A stretch of 64,000 nucleotides of DNA from Nocardioides sp. InS609-2 (GTDB lineage: Bacteria; Actinomycetota; Actinomycetes; Propionibacteriales; Nocardioidaceae), in the NCBI RefSeq assembly GCF_023208195.1, contig NZ_CP060034.1, forward strand, positions 2,852,001 through 2,916,000, in the 5' to 3' direction. Every line of letters begins with the position of its first letter. The stretch's first letter is position 1. Below the pieces are notes generated by a model. The model made no database searches and had not been told where the DNA came from. It saw only the letters and a program-made list of their open reading frames with translations. Made by a program: the position numbers and the translations under genes. This document shows, in pieces, positions 51,661 through 61,693 of the stretch.

Positions 51661-53481
51661 ATGACCGCCGAAGGCACCATCACCAGCCCCCAACCCACCA
51701 CCCATCAGGGCATCCTCGACTGGGTCAACGAGATCGCCGAGCTGACCCGGCCGGCTGACATCCACTGGTGCACCGGCTCCGACGAGGAGTGGGACCAGAT
51801 CACCGCTGCCCTCGAGGCCACCGGCACGTTCACCCGGCTGAACCCCCAGCTCAAGCCGAACTCCTTCCACGCCGCGTCCGACCCCAGCGATGTGGCGCGC
51901 GTCGAGGACCGCACCTTCATCTGCTCGGCCGACGAGAAGGACTGCGGGCCCACGAACAACTGGATGGACCCCGCCAAGATGAAGGGGATCATGCGTGACC
52001 TCTACGCGGGGTGCATGCAAGGCCGCACGATGTACGTCATCCCGTTCGTGATGGGTCACCTCGATGCCGAGAACCCGATGTTCGGCGTCGAGATCACCGA
52101 CTCCGCCTATGTCACCGCGAGCATGCGCGTGATGGCGCGGATGGGCACCCCGGTGCTGCGCCGCATGGAGGAGCTGGACGCGAAGTTCGTCCCCGCCCTG
52201 CACTCGGTCGGCATGCCGCTCGCCGACGGCCAGGCCGACGTCGCGTGGCCGTGCAACGACACCAAGTACATCGTCCAGTTCCCCGACGAGCGGATGATCT
52301 GGTCCTACGGCTCCGGCTACGGCGGTAACGCGCTGCTGGGCAAGAAGTGCTACGCCCTGCGCATCGCGTCCGTCGTCGCCCGTGACGAGGGCTGGATGGC
52401 CGAGCACATGCTGATCCTCAAGCTCACCAACCCGGCCGGTGTCACCAAGTACATCGCCGCCGCGTTCCCGAGTGCCTGCGGCAAGACCAACCTGGCGATG
52501 CTCAAGCCGACCATCCCGGGCTGGAAGGTCGAGTCCATCGGCGACGACATCGCCTGGATGCGCATCGGCAAGGACGGTCGCCTCTGGGCGGTCAACCCCG
52601 AGTACGGCTTCTTCGGCGTGGCTCCCGGCACCAACCAGGACACCAACCCGCACGCCATGGCCACCATCAACAAGGGCAACTCCGTGTTCACCAACGTCGC
52701 GCTCACCGAGGACGGCGACGTCTGGTGGGAGGGCCTGGAGAACACCCCGGCCAGGGCGACGTCGTGGAAGGGCGAGCCCTGGACGCCCGAGAGCGACGAG
52801 GTCTCGAGCCACCCCAACAGCCGCTACTGCACGCCGATCAAGCAGTGCCCCATCCTCGCTCCCGAGTACGACGACCCGCGGGGTGTGCCGATCGACGCGA
52901 TCCTGTTCGGTGGCCGACGCAAGACCACGATCCCGCTGGTGACCGAGGCCCGCGACTGGGACCACGGCACGTTCATGGGTGCCACGCTCAGCTCCGAGAC
53001 GACTGCTGCCGCGGTCGGCCAGGTCGGCGTCGTACGTCGCGACCCGATGGCGATGCTGCCGTTCATCGGCTACAACGCAGGTGACTACTTCAACCACTGG
53101 ATCACCATCGGCAAGGACAACGACGCAGCGAAGCTGCCAAAGATCTTCTATGTCAACTGGTTCCGCCGCGACGACGACGGTGGCTTCCTGTGGCCGGGCT
53201 TCGGCGAGAACAGCCGCGTCCTGAAGTGGGTCATCGACCGCCTCGAGGGCCAGGCAGCCGCGGTCGAGACCCCGATCGGCCGGGTGCCCGCTCCGGGCTC
53301 GCTCGACATCGACGGCGCCGACGTGACCGACGAGCAGCTCGCCAAGGCGCTTGCCGTCGACGTCGACGAGTGGCAGGCCGAGATCCCGCAGATCCAGGAG
53401 TGGTTCGAGAAGTTCGGCGACGACCTGCCGGCCGTCTTCTGGACCGAGCTCGACGGACTCAAGGCGCGCCTCGAAGCCTGA
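51661..53481 (+). CDS. pckG: Phosphoenolpyruvate carboxykinase (GTP)
   Basis: 606 residues, the usual length. [12 protein letters not shown] is the kinase-1a P-loop at about residues 268-279; the active Cys is in this loop. [16 protein letters not shown], the IGDDIAWM kinase-2 metal site, [17 protein letters not shown], and [14 protein letters not shown] with the guanine-specificity region are all present. It converts oxaloacetate and GTP to PEP at the entrance to gluconeogenesis. ATG 51652 is an alternative start with a too-close purine stretch; 51661 gives the family length. Core gene next to the tRNA. Confidence 0.95.
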   Translation: MTAEGTITSPQPTTHQGILDWVNEIAELTRPADIHWCTGSDEEWDQITAALEATGTFTRLNPQLKPNSFHAASDPSDVARVEDRTFICSADEKDCGPTNNWMDPAKMKGIMRDLYAGCMQGRTMYVIPFVMGHLDAENPMFGVEITDSAYVTASMRVMARMGTPVLRRMEELDAKFVPALHSVGMPLADGQADVAWPCNDTKYIVQFPDERMIWSYGSGYGGNALLGKKCYALRIASVVARDEGWMAEHMLILKLTNPAGVTKYIAAAFPSACGKTNLAMLKPTIPGWKVESIGDDIAWMRIGKDGRLWAVNPEYGFFGVAPGTNQDTNPHAMATINKGNSVFTNVALTEDGDVWWEGLENTPARATSWKGEPWTPESDEVSSHPNSRYCTPIKQCPILAPEYDDPRGVPIDAILFGGRRKTTIPLVTEARDWDHGTFMGATLSSETTAAAVGQVGVVRRDPMAMLPFIGYNAGDYFNHWITIGKDNDAAKLPKIFYVNWFRRDDDGGFLWPGFGENSRVLKWVIDRLEGQAAAVETPIGRVPAPGSLDIDGADVTDEQLAKALAVDVDEWQAEIPQIQEWFEKFGDDLPAVFWTELDGLKARLEA

Positions 53482-53500
53482 GTCCCACTCAACACGCGCC

Positions 53501-53528
53501 GAGGGCCCACCGATTCCGGTGGGCCCTC
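53501..53528 (+). terminator. Terminator of pckG
   Basis: Perfect 12-bp stem GAGGGCCCACCG / CGGTGGGCCCTC with a 4-base loop, 20 bases after the stop. Confidence 0.8.
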
Positions 53529-53680
53529 TGCGCGCGTCTCACCGCTCCGTGGCCTGTGCGCGCCGCCCGAGAGCAATGAGACACGCGCTTACGCGTTTGT
53601 GGAAGGATCGGTCAGGTCATGAGGGGGTAGGGCGGGGGCCCGACGTGTGGGCGTCTGCGTGAGTGGAGGGAGGTCCGTGG

Positions 53681-54688
53681 GTGCCGTACTCACCCGAGGA
53701 CCGTGCACTGTTCGAGTCGGCCGCCACTGACCTGTACGACGACATCGTCGCGAACGGCGGCATCGACCATACCGACCCGCGCATCGCCGCCCGGGGCGCC
53801 CTGCGCCCGGCGTTCGACCTGCTGACCCGCATTGGCCTGGTCGTCAACGACGACAAGGGCGACCGCTGCGTGCCCGTCGACCCCTCGACCGTGCAGTCGC
53901 TGGTGGTGGCCCCGATGGGCCAGCAGGGTGCAGAGCTGTTGTCGGAGTCCTCCGGCTGGGCCACGGCGTTCAACGGCCTGGCGTTGACCTGGCGCAAGTC
54001 GCCGGCCTCCGACCGGGGCCCGATCACCGAGGTGCGTGGCGACGCCATCAACCTGTTCATCGCCTCGCTGGTCGCCGACGCAGAGTCGGAGCTGCTCACC
54101 GCCCAGCCGCAGACCGGGCGCGGTCTCCAGGAGCTCTCCGCGGCCATCCAGCGCGACGGAGATGCGCTCGAGCGCGGCGTGACCATGCGCACGCTCTACC
54201 AGCACTCCGCCCGCCGCAGCTCGGTCACGCACAAATACGTGGCCGCCGTGACCGAGCGGGGCGCTGAGGTGCGCACCCTGGACGAGTTCTTCAACCGGCT
54301 CATTGTCATCGACCGGCGGGTGGCAATCATCCCGGGACGCGACAGCCTGGCTGTCGCGCTGGCCATCCGGGAGCCCTCACTTGTCGCCTACCTCGTCGAC
54401 ATGTTCGAGCGGTCGTGGGAGCGGGCGCGCCCGTTCACCAACCGTGAGACGTCGATGATGCGTGATGTCGCCGCCGAGCAGCGGGCGATGACGATCCGGA
54501 TGCTCATCGAGGGCCACGCGGATCCGGCGAGCGCCAAGCGGCTGGGCGTCAGCCCGCGGACGTACGCCGGCTACGTCGCCGACCTCAAGGAGGAGTTCGA
54601 GGCGCAGACGCGCTTCCAGCTCGGCTATGCGATGGGCGTCAACGGCGTCTCGGGCAACGAGAAGCCGCCGGCCGACACAAGGACGTGA
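53681..54688 (+). CDS. HTH transcriptional regulator with a TrmB/PLD-like middle domain (LuxR-type C-terminus)
   Basis: 335 residues from the GTG at 53681, 7 bases after GGAGG. The C-terminus carries a helix-turn-helix: RMLIEGHADPASAKRLGVSP, RTYAGYVADL. The middle resembles the PLD-like sensor region of actinobacterial LuxR/TrmB regulators (RGVTMRTLYQHSAR, FFNRLIVIDRRVAII). Target unknown; it lies between pckG and a secreted peptide gene. A strong hairpin follows. Confidence 0.7.
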   Translation: MPYSPEDRALFESAATDLYDDIVANGGIDHTDPRIAARGALRPAFDLLTRIGLVVNDDKGDRCVPVDPSTVQSLVVAPMGQQGAELLSESSGWATAFNGLALTWRKSPASDRGPITEVRGDAINLFIASLVADAESELLTAQPQTGRGLQELSAAIQRDGDALERGVTMRTLYQHSARRSSVTHKYVAAVTERGAEVRTLDEFFNRLIVIDRRVAIIPGRDSLAVALAIREPSLVAYLVDMFERSWERARPFTNRETSMMRDVAAEQRAMTIRMLIEGHADPASAKRLGVSPRTYAGYVADLKEEFEAQTRFQLGYAMGVNGVSGNEKPPADTRT

Positions 54689-54695
54689 AATGACA

Positions 54696-54728
54696 ACGAG
54701 GGCAGCGGCCTGAGCCCGCTGCCCTCGT
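54696..54728 (+). terminator. Hairpin terminator after the HTH regulator
   Basis: ACGAGGGCAGCGG pairs with CCGCTGCCCTCGT around a 7-base loop, 8 bases after the stop. Confidence 0.75.
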
Positions 54729-54833
54729 GCACTTGAGACAGGTGGGGAACCTGTGAGGGACAAGGCGCTGGGGGGAGTGCCTGGCCCCCGTCTCAAGCGG
54801 GGTGGACCGCTCAGCAGCGGCCCGACGTTGGGG

Positions 54834-54974
54834 TCATTCGATGCCGCGCTCGATGCCACCGCGGGCACCGTGACCCCACGTGGTGTCGTACGCCTGTGCC
54901 GGGGCGGTGATGGCGACGATCCCGAGCGAGAGAGCGGCGGTGACGACGGCCACCGCGATGCGACGAGCGATCAT
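54834..54974 (-). CDS. Small secreted peptide
   Basis: 46 residues. MIARRIAVAVVTAALSLGIV with a cleavage site near APAQA gives a signal peptide; the mature peptide is about 18 residues (YDTTWGHGARGGIERGIE). AAAGGTGG lies 9 bases before the ATG. A secreted or membrane-linked small peptide; no known family. Confidence 0.55.
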   Translation of the reverse strand: MIARRIAVAVVTAALSLGIVAITAPAQAYDTTWGHGARGGIERGIE

Positions 54975-55167
54975 TTTGTGTTCCACCTTTGAAGAGGGGG
55001 TCATGGGCCCTGGGCAGACCCAGACCAGTCATTCTGGTGGCGATCGCACAAACTGGCACCCGAGAAGTCACTGCATGTGTTTGCATTGCACACATGTGCA
55101 GAAGTTTCGGCGTAACCTTCCGAGGCCTGCCCGCATAGCGGAGGCCCTGCGTCTCGTTGCATGTCGG

Positions 55168-55256
55168 CAGAGGGGGCGGGATTCGAACCCGCGGCTGACA
55201 TCTCTGCCAGCGACCGCTTTCAAGGCGGTTCCGATCGGCCACTCCGGCACCCCTCC
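55168..55256 (-). tRNA. tRNA-Ser (anticodon TGA)
   Basis: 89 nt with the long variable arm of a class II tRNA; anticodon loop CTTGAAA (TGA); T-loop GGTTCGAATCC. The first acceptor pair is G-T; no CCA is encoded. Confidence 0.93.
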
Positions 55257-55322
55257 GGGCTAGCCGGCTAGCCGGCACCCAGGGAGCAGTGTAGGAGGAG
55301 CCCCTCCAACAACGTCAGGGTC

Positions 55323-55715
55323 CTACTCGGAACCCCCCAACTCGAGCTCGACCTCGTCGTAGGCCAGGTCGTTGCACCTCTGCTCGTGACGGCGTACGTC
55401 GTCCAGCAGGTGTCGCAGGTCGCTGGAGAGCCGTTCGAGGTCGGTGTCGTGGAGAACCCGTGGGCTGAGCTCCGCCAGCCGGCGCACCAGCACGGTGCGT
55501 TTGCGTTGGCACCCGCCGCGCCGCGCGGCCAGCCAGTCCTCGGCGGGGCCAGCCGGGCTCACGAGGACATCGCGCAGCGGCGCGAGCTGTCGTCGTACCT
55601 GCCAGCGCCAGGCGCCAAGGCCCTGGTCGGAAGGTGGCCGCGCGGCGAGCAGGTCGCGCAAGGTCTTGCCTGAGTCGGGGTCAGCAGGGATCGTGTCACG
55701 ACAGGTCATCAGCAT
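55323..55715 (-). CDS. Conserved hypothetical protein
   Basis: 130 residues, strongly charged and helical: LRDLLAARPPSDQGLGAWRW, RTVLVRRLAELSPRVLHDTD. No domain recognised. GGGGAGG lies 5 bases before the ATG, so it is translated. Not obviously linked to its neighbours. Confidence 0.7.
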   Translation of the reverse strand: MLMTCRDTIPADPDSGKTLRDLLAARPPSDQGLGAWRWQVRRQLAPLRDVLVSPAGPAEDWLAARRGGCQRKRTVLVRRLAELSPRVLHDTDLERLSSDLRHLLDDVRRHEQRCNDLAYDEVELELGGSE

Positions 55716-55817
55716 GAGTGCCTCCCCTCAGGATCGGGATGAGAGTTCGAGTCTGACGCCGCGGGTGATGCTGGACAAGGGCTGAGTTGGCTCAGGTTCG
55801 TGCAGGTGTGTTGAATC

Positions 55818-56273
55818 GTGCCCGTGGTGTCCGACTATCGCTTTGCCCCCGCCCTCACCGCCCGGTTGATGGGTCTGACTCTGGTGGCCCTGGCCCTGCT
55901 CGTGCTGCTGGGCACGATCGCGGCGGTGCTCCTCGACCTGCCGTCGGTCGTCCTGCTCGTGCTGGTCCTGCTGGTGCTCGTCGCCATCTCGCTGACGGCC
56001 CGTCGGCTTCGAGGCCGCGAGTTCGCGGTGCGTTTCACCGACGACGGCTACCAGGTGCGCCACATCCGCGGGGCCGGTGTCGAGGCCGCCCGGTGGAAGG
56101 ACGTCGAGGACGCCGTCACGACCACGACGCACGGCTCGCCCTGCGTCGTACTCCGGCTGCGCAACGGCACGACGACCACGATTCCTGTCGAGACACTGGA
56201 CGTCGATCGCGAGCAGTTCGTGCGCGACGTACAGGCGCGACTGCGTGGAGGCGAGGGGCTCACGCCGCTCTGA
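55818..56273 (+). CDS. PH-like membrane protein of unknown function
   Basis: 151 residues from a GTG. Two adjacent hydrophobic helices (LMGLTLVALALLVLLGTIAA, VVLLVLVLLVLVAISLTA) are followed by a beta-rich domain (FAVRFTDDGYQVRHI, ARWKDVEDAVTT, PCVVLRLRNGTTTTI) of the YokE/PH-domain kind. Function unknown. Confidence 0.65.
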   Translation: MPVVSDYRFAPALTARLMGLTLVALALLVLLGTIAAVLLDLPSVVLLVLVLLVLVAISLTARRLRGREFAVRFTDDGYQVRHIRGAGVEAARWKDVEDAVTTTTHGSPCVVLRLRNGTTTTIPVETLDVDREQFVRDVQARLRGGEGLTPL

Positions 56274-56326
56274 GCACCTGATTCGGTCAATGCCGCAGCC
56301 GCCTTGTAACCTGTGCTCGCTGCCGG

Positions 56327-56417
56327 GGAGGTGTCGCCTAGTGGCCTATGGCGCCCGCCTGCTAAGCGGGTTGAGGGTTACCCCCTCTCGCGGGTTCAAA
56401 TCCCGCCACCTCCGCCA
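56327..56417 (+). tRNA. tRNA-Ser (anticodon GCT)
   Basis: 91 nt with encoded CCA: acceptor GGAGGTG/CACCTCC, anticodon loop CTGCTAA (GCT), long variable arm, T-loop GGTTCAAATCC. Confidence 0.95.
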
Positions 56418-56486
56418 GTCCACGTTCGGCCCCCAGAGCTCCGGCTCGGGGGCCGGACGCCATCTGCCGGGCAGTAGCGTGCAGCC

Positions 56487-57352
<866 letters not shown>

Positions 57353-57356
<4 letters not shown>

Positions 57357-58723
57357 CCCTCCTCGACACCCACATCGGGTTCCTGGAGGCGTTGCGGTCG
57401 GCCGGGGTGCCGGTGTCGCTGGCCGAGGGGCTCGACGCGATCGAGGCCGTGGCCGTGTTGTCGTGGGACGACCGCGAGACGGTGCGCACCGGCTACGCCG
57501 CGACGATGGTCAAGCGCGCGGGGCAGCGCCCCACGTTCGACGCGATCTTCGACCTCTACTTCCCGCGGCTGGTCGGCGACTCGTCCGCGCGGCAGCCCGA
57601 CGACGACGACGGCGCCGTGCGCGACGGCCCGGAGGCGCTGGAGGGGCTGCGCGACCGGCTGGCCGAGGCGCTCGGGTCGGGCGACGAGTCGGCCCTGCAG
57701 GACCTCGCGACCGAGGCGGTCGGGCGGTTCGGGGCGATGCCCGGCCGGGGTCCCGGCCTCTCCAGCTGGTCGGCGTACACGACCATGCAGCGGGTCTCGC
57801 CCAGCGACCTGGTGCAGCAGATCATCGACGCGCTGGTGCGCAGCGGCCTGACCGAGAAGGAGGCGCAGCGCGGTGCCGGCCGTCGGCTGGGTCGCTTCAC
57901 CGGGCTCGTCGAGGGCGATGCCCGTCGTCGCATCGCCGCCGAGAAGGGCGCCCGCCACATCGCCGACGTGGCAGTTCGGCCGACCGTCGAAACCATCGAC
58001 TTCACCGCGGCCCGTCGGTCGGAGCTCGAGGAGATGCGCCGCGAGATCTATCCGCTGGCCCGGCGGCTGGCGTCACGACTGACCAAGGAACGGCACGCTC
58101 GCCGACGCGGCCCGCTCGACTTCCGGCGTACGGTCCGGGCCTCCATCTCGACCGGTGGCGTCCCGATGACGACGCACCACAAGCCCAAGCGACCGCATCG
58201 CGCGGAGCTGGTGGTGCTCTGCGACGTGAGCGGCTCGGTGGCCAACTTCGCGCAGTTCACGCTGCTGCTCGTGATGGCCCTGCGCGAGCAGTTCAGTGCG
58301 GTGCGCGCGTTCACCTTCGTCGACACCGTGCACGAGGTCACCGAGCACCTCCGGCCGGACGCCGACCCCGGCCGGGTGATGGCCGATCTGGCCGCGAGCA
58401 GCGCGCACGCGGCGCTGTGGGGCCGCACCAACTACGGGCGCGCGTTCAACACCTTCGCCGACGAGTACGCCGACGCGCTGGGCCCGAAGACGTCGCTACT
58501 CATCCTCGGCGACGCCCGGTCGAACTACAGCGACCTGGCCGAGCCGGTGCTGCGCGAGCTGGCCGCCAGGGTGCGGCACGCATGGTGGCTCAACCCGGAG
58601 CACCCACGCCACTGGGGCACCGGCGACTCGGCTGCGCCGACGTACGGCGAGATCGTGCCGATGGTGGAGTGCCGCAACCTCACCCAGCTCGGCGCATTCG
58701 TGCACGACCTCACCGCCCGCTGA
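57353..58723 (+). CDS. VWA-domain protein, CoxE family
   Basis: 456 residues. The N-terminal CoxE region (FLEALRSAGVPVSLAEGLDA) is followed by a C-terminal von Willebrand A domain with the MIDAS signature CDVSGSVANF at about residue 291, GRTNYGRAF and LLILGDARSNYSD. The GTG overlaps the end of the ATPase gene (GTGA). CoxD/CoxE pairs serve in maturation of molybdenum hydroxylases such as CO dehydrogenase, but no cox structural gene is seen here, so the client is unknown. Confidence 0.88.
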
Positions 58724-58729
58724 TGCGCC

Positions 58730-60088
58730 CTACCCCGCGAGGTAGCCGCCCTCGCGGATCCGCTGGATCTCGGCCTGGAGCTCGGGGTGCGACGACGCGT
58801 CGGCGGCCCGGCCGCCCGCGACGTACACGCTCTCGTTGCCGGTGACGGTGCCGTCGAAGACGACGGTGAGCCGGTTGCTGATCTTCGCGTTGATCAGGGA
58901 GCCGAGCAGTGCGACGGGGTCGGCGCGGTCCTCGAGCGACAGCACCCGGCAGGTCTCCGGGATCATCGGCACCTGCGCCTGCGGTGCGCCCGCGGTGACC
59001 ACGTGGTCGATGAGGAACTTGTCGGAGGTCGCCGAGGCGGCCAACTCGGCAGCCGTGGCGCCGCCCTGGGCCGAGCCGACCAGCATGACCCGGGCGTCCT
59101 CGTCGTCGCCGACGGCCTTCTCGATCGTGCGGACGACCTGGCGGGCGTACGTCGACTGGTCGCCGCTGACGAGCCGCAGCTTGGTGCCGCCGGCGCCACC
59201 GGGGCCGGGCAGGTAGGCGATGTAGCGGCCCGCGCCGACGCCCTGCACGACGATGCCTGCGTCGGAGGTCGAGAGGGTGGTCATCAGGTCGGCGATGGTG
59301 CGCGGCTTGTCGCTTTCGAGGGCGGACGTGACCGGCTCGGCCGCGATATCGTCGGCGAGCAGGCCACCGGCGGCGTCACGCAGCGCCGAGCCCCCGTCGT
59401 ACGAGAAGGGCGCGATGCCCATCGCGCGCATGCCACCACGGGCGGCCATCGCCCCCTGGTCGCCGGTGAGCACGCCCGCGGTGAGCAGCGAGCGCATCTG
59501 CAGGCCGTCGAGCAGCCCGCCACCACCGGAGATGTGGTCCATCAGCTCGGGGTTGTTCTCGGCCAGGTCGGAGAGGTACGCCGCGACACCGTCGCGGTCG
59601 AGCGCGTCGGTCTCGATCAGACCGGCGGACACGATGGCGCCGCCGAGGGCGACCTCGGGGGCGAGGTAGCCGATGGCGCGGCCCGCGATGGAGCCGAGCG
59701 TCTTGTAGGCCGCCTCCTGGAGCTCGTCGATCCAGCGGTAGGTCAGCACCGTCGCGCGCACCACGAGGGCGTCGGCGTCCAGCTCGACCGAGCGGGTCAG
59801 CAGGCCGTGCTTGCCGGTGGTGGCGGCGCGGATGTCGTCCTCGGCCTCGGCGAACGTGGCAGGCGAGAGCGGCGCGGACGACGAGACGTCGTCGTCGCCG
59901 AGCACCTCGGCGCCGAGGCGCGCACGGGTGCGCATCTGTTCGCCGGAGGAGTCGAAGAGCTCGGCCAGCGCGAGCATCTGGTGGTACTTGTCGGCGTTGA
60001 CCGCTGCATCGACGGTGCCGGCAGAGGTGGTCGCGGCGGCGGCATTCTGCTCGGCGGTCGGGCCGTTGGGGGGCAGGTTCTTGTTCAT
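58730..60088 (-). CDS. Alpha/beta-hydrolase-fold protein with a long N-terminal helical region
   Basis: 452 residues. The C-terminal half has the serine-hydrolase elbow VMLVGSAQGGATA (GxSxG), an Asp in VLSLEDRADPVALL and a His in DASSHPELQ as possible catalytic triad. The N-terminal half is helical, Ala/Gly-rich (AAYKTLGSIAGRAIGYLAPE), like the translocation-type segment of secreted actinobacterial alpha/beta hydrolases. It overlaps the EspG-like gene, downstream of the WXG100-like gene. Possible type VII secretion effector; this is inferred from context. Confidence 0.7.
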   Translation of the reverse strand: MNKNLPPNGPTAEQNAAAATTSAGTVDAAVNADKYHQMLALAELFDSSGEQMRTRARLGAEVLGDDDVSSSAPLSPATFAEAEDDIRAATTGKHGLLTRSVELDADALVVRATVLTYRWIDELQEAAYKTLGSIAGRAIGYLAPEVALGGAIVSAGLIETDALDRDGVAAYLSDLAENNPELMDHISGGGGLLDGLQMRSLLTAGVLTGDQGAMAARGGMRAMGIAPFSYDGGSALRDAAGGLLADDIAAEPVTSALESDKPRTIADLMTTLSTSDAGIVVQGVGAGRYIAYLPGPGGAGGTKLRLVSGDQSTYARQVVRTIEKAVGDDEDARVMLVGSAQGGATAAELAASATSDKFLIDHVVTAGAPQAQVPMIPETCRVLSLEDRADPVALLGSLINAKISNRLTVVFDGTVTGNESVYVAGGRAADASSHPELQAEIQRIREGGYLAG

Positions 60089-61011
60089 GCGGTCACCTCC
60101 GCGAGCACGGGCGCGAGCTGGGTGGCCAGGTCGTCGGCCGCGACGAGCCGGATCTCGACGAACGGCTCTTCGCCTTCGTGGTGGGGCAGCAGGGCATGCC
60201 AGCCGTCGGCCAGCAGCACCCACGACACGACACCGACGGTGGTCGTGCCCTCGGCACCGATGCGGGCGGCGAGCACCCGTAGGCGACCCTGCGCCTCGTT
60301 GTGCAGCGCGCCGACGATGTCGGTTGCCGTGGCGTCGGAGTGGCCCTTGCCGCCGGTGGTGACGTGGCCGCTGCGCTGCGCGACCAGCACCTGGACGAGG
60401 TCGGCGCGGCCGGAGCGCAGCGCCTCACCGGCCGAGTCGGCCAGCGGGAACGGCATGAGGACGGCGGACGGGACGGCCGACTTCGACAGCTTCGCGTCCT
60501 CGGGTACGACGGCCACCCGGGCCAGCTCGCCGGCCCACTGGTCGGCGCCGAACCAGGCCAGCTCGAAGACGATGCCATCGACGGTGGCGAGCGTGGCGAC
60601 GGCGCCGGCGGCCATCCGGTGCCAGGCCTTGACCTGTCCGCCCCCCGCCGTGGCGATGTCGATCTCCAGGGCCAGGTCGGGGGTGGCCAGCAGGCCGACC
60701 GCACCCACCAGGCCGGGGTCGATGCCGTCGTCGGTGATCATGCCGCGACGCGCGAGGGAGTCCGCCGGGTCGTGCAGCGCGAGCAGAGCGGCGGCGTACG
60801 CGGTGTCCTCGGTGGAGCCGGCGCTCATGCCGAGTCGGCTGTCGAGCGAGCTCGGCGTGGCGACGTCGGCGAGGTCGAAGGGCAGCGGTGCGCCACCGGC
60901 CTCCTCGGCGATCAGCCGCAGCTCGGGCAGGCTCAGCGCGACGCGGCGGGGCAGGCCGTCCAGCAGGTGGGTGGGCGCCGGGGGAGGCGTCGTGAGGTCG
61001 ATGGTCACCAT
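60085..61011 (-). CDS. EspG-like (ESX-associated) protein
   Basis: 308 residues, beta/alpha mixed, with RVALSLPELRLIAEEAGG in the N-terminal half and a repeated C-terminal beta pattern (GRLRVLAARIG, TTVGVVSWVLLADGWHALLP) resembling EspG chaperones of type VII secretion. The match is by overall pattern, not by a decisive motif. Encoded between the WXG100-like and hydrolase genes, overlapping the latter by 4 bases. Confidence 0.5.
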   Translation of the reverse strand: MVTIDLTTPPPAPTHLLDGLPRRVALSLPELRLIAEEAGGAPLPFDLADVATPSSLDSRLGMSAGSTEDTAYAAALLALHDPADSLARRGMITDDGIDPGLVGAVGLLATPDLALEIDIATAGGGQVKAWHRMAAGAVATLATVDGIVFELAWFGADQWAGELARVAVVPEDAKLSKSAVPSAVLMPFPLADSAGEALRSGRADLVQVLVAQRSGHVTTGGKGHSDATATDIVGALHNEAQGRLRVLAARIGAEGTTTVGVVSWVLLADGWHALLPHHEGEEPFVEIRLVAADDLATQLAPVLAEVTA

Positions 61012-61036
61012 GTTGAAGTCCTCGTTGCGGGCACGG

Positions 61037-61462
61037 TCACAGTCCCGGGAGTGAGACGGTCAGCCAGTCCTTGTGGCCCGGAGGGGGCGCCACGAACTGG
61101 GCGAGGACGGTGTCCTCATCGGTCGGAGAGCAGTCTTCGGCTTCGAGTGCGGCGGTGCGGGTGCGGGCGTCGGCGGTGAGGGTGTCGGCCTTGCGCTCGA
61201 TGGTGGAGATCGACTCCTGGAGCCGGTCGATCTCGTGGACGTGCTTGTCGAGAGACTCGGCGGCAGTGTCGTGGAAGGACGCGGCCTCGCGCAGGTGTGC
61301 GGCGCGCTCCTTGATGCGGGTGCGCATGGCCTCGGCGGCCCGGCCGTGCCAGGGCACGCTCTCGGCCTGGGCGACCAACCGGTCGGCCATTGCGCGGATC
61401 TCAAGACCTTGCTCGCGCAACTGCATCACACGCTTGCGCATCGCGGCCGTGTCGCCGTACAT
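61037..61462 (-). CDS. WXG100-like helical-hairpin protein
   Basis: 141 residues. Two long helices flank a WHG turn: RVMQLREQGLEIRAMADRLV, SVPWHGRAAEAMRTRIKE, HEIDRLQESISTIERKAD. This is the WXG100/ESAT-6-like layout with a C-terminal extension (EDTVLAQFVAPPPGHKDW) as in longer actinobacterial members. First gene of the three-gene operon with the EspG-like and hydrolase genes. Confidence 0.7.
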   Translation of the reverse strand: MYGDTAAMRKRVMQLREQGLEIRAMADRLVAQAESVPWHGRAAEAMRTRIKERAAHLREAASFHDTAAESLDKHVHEIDRLQESISTIERKADTLTADARTRTAALEAEDCSPTDEDTVLAQFVAPPPGHKDWLTVSLPGL

Positions 61463-61693
61463 GCCACCACTCCCTCACTGGCATCCGTCGCCGGCACCGT
61501 CTAGCCGATGGCTCTTCCCCGGAATCACCGCGCCCAAACCCCGCAGCGTCGACAACTTCTCCCGGTCTGGACTGGCTCACCGTAGCGCTGCCTGCCGCCG
61601 GGATGCCGTAGCCCCGGACTGGGGCGGCGAGGCGACCTCCCGACGATAAGATTGCCGTCCCAGCCACCCCAGCCAGCGTCGAGCGAGGTGACC

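Noticed and set aside
58787..61054. 755-codon plus-strand frame opposite the hydrolase/EspG-like genes
   Set aside because: Antisense shadow, compositionally biased, no domain.
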